Source of the DNA: Myxococcales bacterium | Lineage (GTDB): Bacteria; Myxococcota_A; Polyangia; Haliangiales; Haliangiaceae | Reading direction: 5' to 3' | NCBI GenBank assembly: GCA_016706545.1 | Contig: JADJJK010000009.1 | Span: forward strand, 124,001-188,000 | DNA length: 64,000 nucleotides | Shown here: positions 54,825 to 63,755 of the stretch, piece by piece | Layout of the letters: every line of letters starts with the position of its first letter | Numbering within the stretch: position 1 is the stretch's first letter | The notes under the pieces: model-generated | What the model was told of the DNA's origin: nothing | Database searches by the model: none | The model's input: the letters and a program-made list of their open reading frames with translations, nothing else | Program-made: the position numbers and the translations under genes

Positions 54825-56057
54825 GTGCCGGTCCTGGGGGAGCTCCAGGCGAAGATCGGCGCGGCGTTCGTCCGCGAGCGCGCCGCCGTGCTCGCCTCCA
54901 CGATCGGCGTGCTCGGCGGTGACTTTGCGGTCGCGGAGGAGCTGGTCCAGGAGTCCTTCGTCGCCGCGCTGGAGAGCTGGAGCGTCAGCGGTCTGCCCGC
55001 CGAGCCGCGGGCCTGGCTCATCACCGTGGCGCGGCGCCGCGCCATCGACTTCATCCGGCGCTCGGTGCGGCACCGCGATCTGCTCGCCGCGCTGCCAGCG
55101 GTGGAGGAGGCGATGGAGTTCGGGGCGCCGCCGCAAGACGAGCGGCTGGCGCTGTTTTTCACCTGCTGCCACCCTGCGCTGGCGCAGGAGTCGCAAGTGG
55201 CGCTGACCTTGCGAACGCTCGGCGGCATGACCACCGAGGAGATCGCGCGGGCGTTCCTCTTGCCGGCGCCGACGATGGCGCAGCGCCTGGTGCGGGCGCA
55301 GAGCAAGATCCGCAAGGCGCGCATCCCGTACCGGGTCCCGCCGCGGGAGGAGTGGGCCGAGCGGCTCACCGCGGTGATGACCACGCTCTACCTCGTGTTC
55401 AACGAAGGCTACGCGGCCACCTCGGGCAGCTCGATCGTGCGCGTGGACCTCTGCAACGACGCGCTTCGCCTGGCCCGCATGGTGGTGGAGCTGACGGAAG
55501 ATGGTGAGCCGCGAGGGCTGCTGGCGCTGATGCTCTTGCACCACGCGCGGCGCGCGGCGCGCAGCGACGCGACCGGCGATCTGGTGCTGCTGGAAGATCA
55601 GGATCGCGCGCTGTGGGATGGCGCTGCGATCGCGGAGGGGCTGGCGCTGGTGGACGAGGCGCTGCGCCGCGGGCCTGGCCCCTACGGGGTCCAGGCCGCG
55701 ATCGCGGCCTTGCACGCGCGGGCGCCGCGCGCCAGCGACACGGACTGGCCGCAGATCGTGGCGCTGTACCGCGAGCTCTTGCGCCGGCAGCCGTCGCCGG
55801 TGATCGAGCTCAACCACGCCGCGGCGGTGGCCATGGTGGCGGGGCCGGCCGCCGGGCTGCGGCTGATGGAGCGGCTGGCCGGGGAGCTCGGCGACTATCA
55901 TCTGTTTCACGCCGCTCGCGCCGACCTGCACCGCCGCGCCGGTGAGCTTGCTCCCGCGCTGGCCGCCTACCGGCAAGCGCTGGAGCTGGCGCGCAGCGAG
56001 CCCGAGCGTCGGTTCCTGCAGCGTCGGTTGGAGCAGCTCGCGGCGGCGCGAGGGTAG
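54825..56057 (+). CDS. ECF42-type sigma factor with C-terminal TPR-like extension
   Basis: A 410-aa sigma-70 family protein. Region 2 covers about residues 15-85 (DFAVAEELVQESFVAALESW, PRAWLITVARRRAIDFIRR); region 4 covers about 115-170 (LTLRTLGGMTTEEIARAFLL, AQRLVRAQSKIRKARIPY). The 230-residue helical extension (WAERLTAVMTTLYLVFNEGY to the end) is the hallmark of the ECF42 group and is thought to regulate the sigma factor instead of an anti-sigma. It starts at GTG 54825 and is encoded with the DGPF protein, the usual target/partner. It is convergent with the FHA-sigma-54 activator. Confidence 0.93.
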   Translation: MPVLGELQAKIGAAFVRERAAVLASTIGVLGGDFAVAEELVQESFVAALESWSVSGLPAEPRAWLITVARRRAIDFIRRSVRHRDLLAALPAVEEAMEFGAPPQDERLALFFTCCHPALAQESQVALTLRTLGGMTTEEIARAFLLPAPTMAQRLVRAQSKIRKARIPYRVPPREEWAERLTAVMTTLYLVFNEGYAATSGSSIVRVDLCNDALRLARMVVELTEDGEPRGLLALMLLHHARRAARSDATGDLVLLEDQDRALWDGAAIAEGLALVDEALRRGPGPYGVQAAIAALHARAPRASDTDWPQIVALYRELLRRQPSPVIELNHAAAVAMVAGPAAGLRLMERLAGELGDYHLFHAARADLHRRAGELAPALAAYRQALELARSEPERRFLQRRLEQLAAARG

Positions 56058-56104
56058 CGGAAGCTGCGCGGGGGGTCGGAGGCGGGTCGAACGACCAGGC
56101 CCAC

Positions 56105-57529
56105 CTAGCGCAGGCCGTGGCGGCGCAGCAGGCGGTGCAGGTAGGCGCGGTTGACGCCGGCTTCCCGCGCGGCGTGCGCGACGTTGTCGTGGCAGGAGGC
56201 CAGGAGCTGGCGCAGGTAGGTGGACTCGAAGGCCACCAGCGCGGCGCGGCGCGCGTGCTCGTAGGGCAGGAGGCCTGCTGGCGCCTGCTCGGAGGCGGCG
56301 GGCGCGGCTCCTCCGCTGCGCTCGTCACGCTCGTTGCGTTCGGTGCGCTCGTCACGCTCGGCGCCGGGCGCAAGCGGTGAGCTCGCCGCCTGCTCGAGCG
56401 GGGCCAAGGAATCGGTGCCAGGGGAGCGCGCCTCGCCAAACACCAGGCACTGCTCCACGTGGTTGCGCAGCTCGCGGACGTTGCCCTGCCAGGGCGCTCC
56501 CGCGAGCGCGGCCAGAAACTGCGGCGACGATAGCTCGGCGCGCAGCTCAGCGCGCGCGCCGAGCTGCCGCAAGAAGTGCTCGACCAGCAGGGGAATGTCG
56601 GTAGGGCGTGCGCGCAGCGGCGGCACCAGCACGCGCACCACGGCCAGGCGGTAGTAGAGGTCGGCGCGAAAGGCGCCTCGGTTGACCTCTCGCCGCAGGT
56701 CGCGGTTGGTGGCGGCGACGATGCGGACGTCGCACTTGATGGGGGAATGGCTCCCCACGCGACGGATCTCTCGCGACTCCAGCGCGCGCAGGAGCTTGGG
56801 CTGCAGCTCGGCGGGTAGCTCGCCGAGCTCGTCGAGAAACAGCGTGCCACCGTGGGCGGCCTCGAACGCGCCGATGCGTCGGGCGGTGGCGCCGGTGAAC
56901 GCCCCGGGCTCGTGGCCAAACAGCTCCGACTCGATCAGGTTCGCAGGCACCGCGCTGCAGTCCACCACGATGAGCGGCCCGTCCTGGCGCTCGCTGGCGC
57001 CGTGGATGGCGCACACCACGCCCTCCTTGCCGCTGCCGGTCTCGCCCTCGATCAGCACGGTGGCGTCGGTGGGCGCGATGCGCTCGAGCTGCGAGAACAG
57101 CTCGCGCATCGGCGCGCTGCTGCCAAGCAGCGGGCCAAACTGGGTGCGGGATGACTGCGCCACCTCGGTGACCGTGGGCTCGATGGCCACGCGGATCGCC
57201 GAGTTGCCCAGGATGAGCGTGGCCCGATCGGCGACGGTGGCGTCGGTGAGCCAGGCCTCGCCGAGCACCGTCCCGTTGCGGCTGCCCAGGTCGCGCACGC
57301 GCACCCGATCCCCGGCCACCACCAGCTCGCAGTGGAAGCGCGACACGGTCGGATCATCCACCACCAGCTCGTTGCCGGGGTGGGAGCCCACGGTGCAGCG
57401 CTCGCTGCCTCCCTGCCAGCTCCGCGCGGCGCTCGGGCCTGACACCACGTGCAGGCTGAACCGACGGATCACACGCAACAGAGAAGGCCGCAGCGGGGCG
57501 GTGACAGCGGGCGAGTGGGGGTCAGTCAT
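56105..57529 (-). CDS. FHA-type sigma-54-dependent activator
   Basis: A 474-aa enhancer-binding protein. The N-terminal FHA domain (about 20-110) shows CTVGSHPGNELVVDDPTVSRFH and DLGSRNGT, so it is switched by phosphothreonine. The AAA+ domain follows: Walker A GETGSGKE, GAFTGAT for sigma-54 contact, Walker B GGTLFLDELGE and the arginine-finger region. A Ser/Pro/Arg-rich linker with ERDERTERNERDERS precedes the Fis-type HTH (HDNVAHAAREAGVNRAYLHRL). The start at 57529 lies inside the last codons of the upstream kinase gene (8-bp overlap), so kinase and activator are made together. It directly links Ser/Thr phosphorylation to sigma-54 promoters, a known myxobacterial arrangement. Confidence 0.92.
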   Translation of the reverse strand: MTDPHSPAVTAPLRPSLLRVIRRFSLHVVSGPSAARSWQGGSERCTVGSHPGNELVVDDPTVSRFHCELVVAGDRVRVRDLGSRNGTVLGEAWLTDATVADRATLILGNSAIRVAIEPTVTEVAQSSRTQFGPLLGSSAPMRELFSQLERIAPTDATVLIEGETGSGKEGVVCAIHGASERQDGPLIVVDCSAVPANLIESELFGHEPGAFTGATARRIGAFEAAHGGTLFLDELGELPAELQPKLLRALESREIRRVGSHSPIKCDVRIVAATNRDLRREVNRGAFRADLYYRLAVVRVLVPPLRARPTDIPLLVEHFLRQLGARAELRAELSSPQFLAALAGAPWQGNVRELRNHVEQCLVFGEARSPGTDSLAPLEQAASSPLAPGAERDERTERNERDERSGGAAPAASEQAPAGLLPYEHARRAALVAFESTYLRQLLASCHDNVAHAAREAGVNRAYLHRLLRRHGLR

Positions 57530-60500
57530 GAGGCGGAGGACCTTTGTCAGGCGCGGCAGCGGGCAGTCGCCATCGTACCTCGGCTGGCGTGAGCGAGACC
57601 TCGGCGTTGGTGGCGGCATCTAGCCAGCGAGCGAGCGCGCCAGGCTCGCCAGGCGGCAGCGGTGGGAACAGCAGCACCACCTTGCCGAGCAGGCTGACCA
57701 CGGCGATGCCCCCGGCCTCGTCCACGGAGAACCCCACCGCGGCGGTGCGCGCCAGCCGAAGCGGGATGCGCTCGCCGCCCAGCAGATCCGCGATCACGAG
57801 GTGCTGCCGGCTGTCATCGAGCCACAGCGCATAGGGCTGCTTGCGCAACAACGTGGCCACCGGGGACAGCTCCGCGCGGTGGATCACCTGGCCGGATGCA
57901 TCGAGGATCGACGCTCGCCCGGCGCGATCCAGCGCGATCATCCCGAGCGAGGCGTGGACCATGAGCTGGTTCACCGTGCCGTCGAGCTCGACGCGGCGGC
58001 GGGTCTGCCCATCCCAGCGCCACAGCCCTTCGTTGTTCACGATCCAGGCGGTCCCGTGCGAGTCGATGGCGTCGAGCCGCACGTCCGTGATGGGCAAGGT
58101 GCGAACCTGTCCGGTGGCGAGCTCCAGGCGATGAACCCCGGAGGCGGTGCGGACGATCGCGTGGGCGCCGATCTGCCCGACGGCCAGCACCGGCTCGGCG
58201 AACCGGGCCAGTGGGGCCTCGGCCAGCGTGCCCAGCTCCAGGGTGGACAGCGCGGGCCCTCGGGCCAAGATCCAGCGGTCGCCGGGCAGATCGGTGGGCG
58301 TCGCGGCCCCGAGCTTGCCGATCACCTGCGCGGGGCTTCGCCCCAGGCGGTCGATGATCAGCAGATTCCCCAGGAGCAGATCGAAGAGGCCCAGGCGCTC
58401 GGGGCCCATCTCGGTGAGCGCCACGTGGGAGCTCATCCGCCCCACCGGCAGCGGCGTGCTCCGGCCGGTGGTCCGGTCCACCGCGACGAGCTTGTCGTAG
58501 TCGTAGAAGTACAAGTCGCGCGTCGACATGGCCAGGAGGTTGAGCGAAGGCGTGTGGCCCGAAAGCTCGTCCAGGGGGACCTGGGATGGGACCGTGGCCA
58601 TCGGCCACACCTCCAGCTCGCCACCGCGGGTGCTGAGCGCGAAGGCGTGGCCGACCGGGCTCGCCGCCACCCGCCGCGTGGCCCGCTCGCGCATCGGCAC
58701 GGTGACCTGACGGTGGTCATCGATCAGGGTCGTGGTGCCGGCTTGCTCGATGAAGACACAGCCGGCGGGCCGTGAGGTCAGGAAGCGGAGCTGGCTGTCA
58801 TGCTCGATGGCCGGCGACAACCTGCCATCCGGCGCGGCGCGGTAGGAGCGGTGGTGGTCGGACATGCAGAGCCCGTGCTCACCGTAGCTCACGGACATGA
58901 TCTTGCGCAGCGGCCAGGACCTCACCAGGTGCAGCGCGTGGTCGCGGCGCTCGAGCTGGCGCACCTCCTGCATGTTCGAGATCACCAGGTGCCGTCCGGC
59001 GTCGTCGACCGCTGCGATGAGGAACGGCTCGGTGTATGGCTGCAGCGGCTCGACCCCGAGCTCGGCGTCGACCCAGACGAGCTGCTCACCGGTGGACACC
59101 AGCGTGCCCTGCCCCGCGCCGATGACGTGGCGCGCCAAAGTCAGCGCGCGCGGCGTGCGCAGGGCCAGATCGACCTGATACAGCTTGCCGTCGGCGAGGT
59201 AGCGCAGCGCCTGCCCCGCGCTGGCGGCGTGCAGGTCGGACGCCGCCACCGGCAAGCGGTGCTCGCGGCCGCTCGCGAGCTCCATGGTGACCAGCGCGTC
59301 TTCCGTGGCGTAGGCCAGCCATCCCTGGTTCATCCATCGCAACGCGGCGATGCGGGAGCTCTCTTGCGCGAGGGTGCGGGGGCGCTGGGTCGCCAGCTCA
59401 TGGACCTGCAGTAACCCGTCATTGCCGCCGCTGGCGAGCGAGGTGCCATCGGGGGAGAACTCGAGCGCGAAGATGTCGTCGCGGTGGCGGCGCAAGCCAA
59501 ACGACGCGCCCGCCACCTGCGCCTGGCCGGCGATGCCCCAGGCCGCAGGCCACACCGCGCTGGCCGGCGGCAACAGCTTGAGCGTGGCCAGCGCCGTGGT
59601 CGGATCGACGCGCGCCAGGGTGCGGGCTCGCTCCAAGAGGAGCTGCTCGCTGCGCTTCTCGGCGAGCGCCCGCTGCTCGGTGGCCCGCAGCTCGGCCGCG
59701 CTGGCCCGGTCGCGCTCGTCGATGATCCTCCAGATCGAGGCGGCGGCGATCGCGGCCACCGCCAGGGCCGACAGCCCGCCGATCGCCACCGCCGCGCGGT
59801 GACGCCGCACGAAGCGACGCAGCCGCTCGCGCGCGGAGTAGCGGTGCGCCGCCACGAGCTGCCCGGTGAGGAAGCGGCGCAGCTCGCTGGCCAGCTCCGC
59901 GGCCGTGCGATACCGGTCCTGCGGTCGCACCGCGGTGGCGGTCCTCACGATGGTGACCAGCGCGCCCGGGATCTCGGGGCCGAGCGCCTCGAGCTGGATG
60001 GGCGCGTTGTCGGCGGCCTTCTGCAAGAGGCTGGTGGCCGCGCGCTCGGGATACACGAGCTGCCCGGTGAGCACGTAGGCGAGCGTGGCGCCGAGCGAGT
60101 AGACGTCGACCTCGACCCCCACCTCTTCTCCGCGCGCCTGCTCCGGCGCCACGAAGCCGGGCGTGCCCATGATCTCGCCAGCGCGGGTCAGGCCGCTGTC
60201 GAGCGGCGGCGCCGAGCCGGCCGCTGCGGCGGGGCGCGCGGTGGCCGCCTGGTCGCGGTCGGGCGCCTCGTCCGCGGCGAGATCGCGCGCCAGGCCCCAG
60301 TCGATGAGCCAGGTCTCGCCGTAGCGCCCGACGAGGATGTTGGACGGCTTGATGTCGCGGTGCAGGATGTGCTGCGCGTGGGCGTACGCGGCGGCGTCCG
60401 CGGCGGCGAGCACGTGCGGCACCAGCGCGAGCCGCTCGGCGGCCGTGCCGTGCTGGCGCACCAGCAGCTCCAGCGAGACGCCCTCGACCCGACGCATGAC

Positions 60501-61076
60501 ATAGTACGGCTTGCCGTCGCGATCGTAGCCAGCGTCATGCACCGGCACGATGCTCGGGTGCTCCAGCCGCGCGGTGATGCGGACCTCGCGCGCGAAGCGG
60601 AGCTGAAACCCGGCGTCATCCGAGAGCGCCTGCTTGATGGCGACGTCGCGCGACAGCAGGCGGTCGTGCGCCAGCGCCACGCGCCCCATGCCACCGCGGC
60701 CCAGCTCCCCGCGCTCTTCGAAGCGCGCTGGCTCCGGTGCGTGCCCGCCGGCGGCCTCGGTGCGCCGCGGCCCCACCGGCAGGGTGGCGCGCATCGCCGC
60801 CGCCTGTAGGCCAGCCGCCGGCAAGGTGGGCTCGTAGGGCTGACGCAGCAGCGCCTCCGGTGCCGCCGCCTCGCTCGCCGAAGGCGCGAGCTTCGCCGCG
60901 GGTGCGGCGACGCTGGCGGCGGGGGGGCGGAGCGACTCGTCGGGCACGGTGGCTAGTTTGGCACTTGCGCGGCGCCGAGGAAGCGTCTGCCAGAACATTT
61001 CTGGCAGCTTGTTTCTTGGGGAACCGGCGGAGGTGGAGTCCGCAGAGAAACCGTCGCTGCCCACATCATCGCCCAT
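57522..61076 (-). CDS. Ser/Thr protein kinase with beta-propeller sensor region
   Basis: A 1184-aa membrane kinase. Residues 1-115 are Ala/Pro-rich. The kinase domain (about 120-395) shows GELGRGGMGRVALAHD, VAIKQAL, HRDIKPSNILVG, LIDWGLARD (DWG in place of DFG) and VAPEQARG. One TM helix near 430-450 (AVAIGGLSALAVAAIAAASIW) is followed by a coiled-coil, and about 650 residues of WD40/beta-propeller-like repeats (DIFALEFSPDGTSLASGGNDG) extend on the other side as a probable sensor. DWG kinases can still bind metal, so activity is possible. The start is uncertain because the ATG at 61076 is only 47 bp from a divergent gene; MFWQTL at 60998 is an alternative. It is coupled to the FHA activator. 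Confidence 0.87.
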   Translation of the reverse strand: MGDDVGSDGFSADSTSAGSPRNKLPEMFWQTLPRRRASAKLATVPDESLRPPAASVAAPAAKLAPSASEAAAPEALLRQPYEPTLPAAGLQAAAMRATLPVGPRRTEAAGGHAPEPARFEERGELGRGGMGRVALAHDRLLSRDVAIKQALSDDAGFQLRFAREVRITARLEHPSIVPVHDAGYDRDGKPYYVMRRVEGVSLELLVRQHGTAAERLALVPHVLAAADAAAYAHAQHILHRDIKPSNILVGRYGETWLIDWGLARDLAADEAPDRDQAATARPAAAAGSAPPLDSGLTRAGEIMGTPGFVAPEQARGEEVGVEVDVYSLGATLAYVLTGQLVYPERAATSLLQKAADNAPIQLEALGPEIPGALVTIVRTATAVRPQDRYRTAAELASELRRFLTGQLVAAHRYSARERLRRFVRRHRAAVAIGGLSALAVAAIAAASIWRIIDERDRASAAELRATEQRALAEKRSEQLLLERARTLARVDPTTALATLKLLPPASAVWPAAWGIAGQAQVAGASFGLRRHRDDIFALEFSPDGTSLASGGNDGLLQVHELATQRPRTLAQESSRIAALRWMNQGWLAYATEDALVTMELASGREHRLPVAASDLHAASAGQALRYLADGKLYQVDLALRTPRALTLARHVIGAGQGTLVSTGEQLVWVDAELGVEPLQPYTEPFLIAAVDDAGRHLVISNMQEVRQLERRDHALHLVRSWPLRKIMSVSYGEHGLCMSDHHRSYRAAPDGRLSPAIEHDSQLRFLTSRPAGCVFIEQAGTTTLIDDHRQVTVPMRERATRRVAASPVGHAFALSTRGGELEVWPMATVPSQVPLDELSGHTPSLNLLAMSTRDLYFYDYDKLVAVDRTTGRSTPLPVGRMSSHVALTEMGPERLGLFDLLLGNLLIIDRLGRSPAQVIGKLGAATPTDLPGDRWILARGPALSTLELGTLAEAPLARFAEPVLAVGQIGAHAIVRTASGVHRLELATGQVRTLPITDVRLDAIDSHGTAWIVNNEGLWRWDGQTRRRVELDGTVNQLMVHASLGMIALDRAGRASILDASGQVIHRAELSPVATLLRKQPYALWLDDSRQHLVIADLLGGERIPLRLARTAAVGFSVDEAGGIAVVSLLGKVVLLFPPLPPGEPGALARWLDAATNAEVSLTPAEVRWRLPAAAPDKGPPPHD

Positions 61077-61104
61077 ACATACGGGCGCTCCTCCGGTCGT
61101 ATGT
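61077..61104. promoter_or_regulatory. Inverted repeat between divergent genes
   Basis: ACATACG (61077-61083) and CGTATGT (61098-61104), 14 bp apart, lie between the kinase ATG and the TTG of the next gene. A candidate operator for one or both genes. Confidence 0.45.
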
Positions 61105-61123
61105 GGTGGGTGGAGATCTCATC

Positions 61124-62161
61124 TTGCAATCGTTCGCCGCGACGATCGGAGACACCGTGTACGCGCTGTTTGCGGACAGCCAGCGCGTGGGAATCCGGAG
61201 GTATGAAGATGGCGGCGCCCAGGAGGTCGCGGAGCGGCTGACGCCGGAGGTCGCCGCCCTGCTGGAGCGTGGCGGCGCGCTGCTTGGCTCCATCGTGCAG
61301 CGCTACGAGAGCAGCGTGGCCAGCGACAGCCAAGACGAGGTCGTGCTCGAGGAGCCGCAGGGCTCCGACGAGCTGTTCGGGCAGGTCGCCGCGGTCGAGC
61401 GACCGCCGACGGTGGTGGCCGCCGACGTCGCGTTCATGGCCCAGGCGGAGCTGCGCCAGCACCAGCAACGCCTGCAGACGCACTCGGTCGCTGGCGACGT
61501 GCAGGAGATGATCAGCGACTGCGGGAGCGCGCTACGCGCGATCTTGAAGTCGCTCTACGCGATGGAGCCGCTGCTGTGCGCCATCGAGCAGCTCTCGCCC
61601 TTTCTGCCTTCTCACCTTGGCACCTCGCTCGAGGTGCGCCGGCACTACCGCAAGCTGTGGGCGTTCGCCAACGCGGTGGGAGATGTCACCGCGGACACCG
61701 TGCGCGCGGCGCTGCGCGGCGCCGGTACACGCATCTCCATCCTCGCGGGCAGCGAAGTGTACTCCCTGCTGCGCGAAGATGATCGCTTCTACATTCGCGA
61801 GCTACAGCTACGCATCCTCGAGTGGTTGCGTAGCGGCACCGACCACGCCGCCGCGGTCCGCATCTGGCAGGACTTTGCGTTGTTCGTGGAGATCTTGCGT
61901 CAGATCAACCTGCGGGAGGAGCTCATCGGCCATGATCGCGTGGTGCTCAGGCGCGCCATGGAGGCGCTGGCGGCGCGCGGCGCAGAGGCCCTGGAAGAGG
62001 TGACGGCGGCTTTGCGTCCGGCGCTGGGGGTCGATGACAAGCTCGATGAGGTCCTCCTGAGCGGTGCCGGAGCGACGGCGCTCTTGCGGGAGCTGCGCCG
62101 CGTGGTCGGCCAGCTCTCGGGCGCGGCGGACGAGTCCCCGGCGCGCTCCATGGCGCTCTAG
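61124..62161 (+). CDS. Hypothetical helical protein
   Basis: Not recognised. A 345-aa soluble protein is proposed to start at TTG 61124 (MQSFAATIGDTVYALFADSQ after initiation), because GGTGGAG lies eight bases upstream. The open frame extends further upstream but translates the kinase's opposite strand. The N-terminal 40 residues may be beta-rich; the rest is helical (LRAILKSLYAMEPLLCAIEQL, HYRKLWAFANAVGDVTADTV, LREELIGHDRVVLRRAMEALA). No catalytic motif. It is on the same strand as, and 165 bp before, the ABC-phosphatase fusion, and may form part of the same small cluster. Confidence 0.7.
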   Translation: MQSFAATIGDTVYALFADSQRVGIRRYEDGGAQEVAERLTPEVAALLERGGALLGSIVQRYESSVASDSQDEVVLEEPQGSDELFGQVAAVERPPTVVAADVAFMAQAELRQHQQRLQTHSVAGDVQEMISDCGSALRAILKSLYAMEPLLCAIEQLSPFLPSHLGTSLEVRRHYRKLWAFANAVGDVTADTVRAALRGAGTRISILAGSEVYSLLREDDRFYIRELQLRILEWLRSGTDHAAAVRIWQDFALFVEILRQINLREELIGHDRVVLRRAMEALAARGAEALEEVTAALRPALGVDDKLDEVLLSGAGATALLRELRRVVGQLSGAADESPARSMAL

Positions 62162-62199
62162 GCGAGAAGAGAACATGCTGAACTCACCTTCACGTTGCT

Positions 62200-62245
62200 C
62201 ATGGGGTTCGCGCAACGCGCGCAACGCGCGCAGCCGCGCCGTCGC
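62200..62245. repeat. GCGCAACGC short repeats
   Basis: GCGCAACGCGCGCAACGCGC and related units lie in the non-coding gap before the ABC-phosphatase gene. The Arg-rich frame that runs through them (from 62195) is not a credible N-terminus. Confidence 0.6.
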
Positions 62246-62326
62246 ACGGCGAGCCGGCTGCGTCGCCGAATGCCGCGGCGTCTCGCGCCGCGCTCGCAGT
62301 GCGCGCGGGGCACTGGAGTCGGCGTC

Positions 62327-63706
62327 GTGAGCGCCGTGAGCACCGCTGCGTGTGACGCCGCTGCCCCCGGGGCGGTGGTCGAGGACGCGCGCGAGTCGGT
62401 GCTGGTGCTGGACGGCTTCGGCGTGGCGTTCGGCAAGAACATCGTGCTGGCGGACATCTCGCTGCGCTTGCCGCCGGTGGGCACGTGCGTGCTGATGGGC
62501 CCCGCGGGCGGTGGCAAGTCCACGCTCCTGCGGTCGCTCGCGGGGGTCAACCAGGCCCAACCGGATCTGCGGCAGTGGGGGCGCGTCTTCTATCAGGGCG
62601 CGCCCCTCGGACAAGGGCGGCGTCCGGTGCTGGTGCAACAGGACGCTCGCTATCTCACGTCCACCGTGCGCGAGAACCTGGTGTCGTCGTTCCCTGACCG
62701 CAATCGGCTCGAGCGCAGCGAACAGACCCGGCGCATCGAGCTCTTGCTCGCGGCGTGCGGCGGAGGCGAGCTGCGCACGGCGCTCGAGCAAGACGCGCTG
62801 GGGCTCGCGCTGCCGCTGCGGCGCTTGCTCAGCGTCATCCGCGCGCTCGCCACCGACGCTCCGCTCATCTTGCTCGACGAGTCCACCGCCGGTCTCGAGG
62901 AGTCATCGGCGGAGCCCATCCTGACGGCGGTGCGCTGGTATGCCCAGACCCACGCGGTCCTGCTGGTGACCCATCATCAGGCGCAGGCGCGGGCGCTCGC
63001 GGACCGGGTGGTGCTGCTCGGCGGTGGCCGGGTGCAAGAAGACGCCTCGGGCAGCGCGTTCTTCTCCGCCGCTGCCTCGCCCTTGACCCAGAGCTTCCTC
63101 GATAGCGGCCGGGTGGCGTTGCCGTCACCCGGGGCCGATCCGGCGACCCTGAGCGAGGACGTGCCGCCGCCGCCGCCGCTGTCGCCGGCCGCGGTCGCCG
63201 CCCGAGCTGCGCCCTCGGCCATGATCGGACCGCGCGACTTTCGCTGGGTGGTGCCGGGGCAGCTCGGCGGCTTGCCACGGCCGGGGATCGTGGCCGAGCT
63301 GGCCGAGGACATCGAGGCGCTGGCGCGGCTCGGAGTGACCACGCTGGTGACCCTCGAAGAGACGCCCACCGTCCCCGCCGAGACGCTCGCCGCCGCCGGC
63401 ATCCGCAGCGTGCACCTGCCCATCGTGGACATGGAGGCGCCCGACGAGGCCGAGGCCGCCCTCTGGTGCCGCGACCTCGCGGGGCGCCTGGACGCCGGTG
63501 AGGTCATCGCGATGCACTGCCGCGCCGGTCAGGGCCGCACCGGCACCATGCTGGCCAGCCAGCTCATCTGGGCTGGTGCGAGCGCCATCGCCGCGCTCGA
63601 CCAGGTGCGCGGCATCAACCCGCGCTGGGTGACCTCCGATGCCCAGGTCCGTTTTCTCGCGCGGTTCGACGCCTTCTTGCGTCGACCGCAGCCCTCGCCG
63701 AGGTGA
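62327..63706 (+). CDS. ABC ATPase domain fused to a dual-specificity-type phosphatase
   Basis: A 459-aa fusion. Residues about 30-260 form an ABC ATPase: Walker A GPAGGGKSTLL near 58, Q-loop VLVQQDARYL, Walker B LILLDEST, D-loop GLEES and H-loop LLVTHH. The signature LSGGQ is replaced by ALPLRR, which is unusual. A Pro-rich linker (about 275-300) follows, then a DSP/PTP-like domain with the P-loop MHCRAGQGRTG (catalytic Cys398) and the general-acid region LPIVDMEAPD. The GTG at 62327 has GGAG nine bases upstream; the Arg-rich frame before it is excluded. No TM segment, so partners would supply a membrane part. A phosphatase attached to an ABC ATPase is rare; its job is unknown. Confidence 0.85.
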   Translation: MSAVSTAACDAAAPGAVVEDARESVLVLDGFGVAFGKNIVLADISLRLPPVGTCVLMGPAGGGKSTLLRSLAGVNQAQPDLRQWGRVFYQGAPLGQGRRPVLVQQDARYLTSTVRENLVSSFPDRNRLERSEQTRRIELLLAACGGGELRTALEQDALGLALPLRRLLSVIRALATDAPLILLDESTAGLEESSAEPILTAVRWYAQTHAVLLVTHHQAQARALADRVVLLGGGRVQEDASGSAFFSAAASPLTQSFLDSGRVALPSPGADPATLSEDVPPPPPLSPAAVAARAAPSAMIGPRDFRWVVPGQLGGLPRPGIVAELAEDIEALARLGVTTLVTLEETPTVPAETLAAAGIRSVHLPIVDMEAPDEAEAALWCRDLAGRLDAGEVIAMHCRAGQGRTGTMLASQLIWAGASAIAALDQVRGINPRWVTSDAQVRFLARFDAFLRRPQPSPR

Positions 63707-63755
63707 CGGCTCCTCGATTTTTTTGCCAACCCTTGATCGCTGGAAAGGAACTCCC

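Noticed and set aside
60737..61123. Upstream extension of the 345-aa gene
   Set aside because: It lies antisense to the N-terminal part of the kinase and has no protein-like pattern; a TTG with a strong ribosome site fits better.
62195..62326. Arg-rich start of the ABC-phosphatase protein
   Set aside because: It translates a short-repeat tract; the GTG at 62327 has a ribosome site and gives a normal ABC N-terminus.
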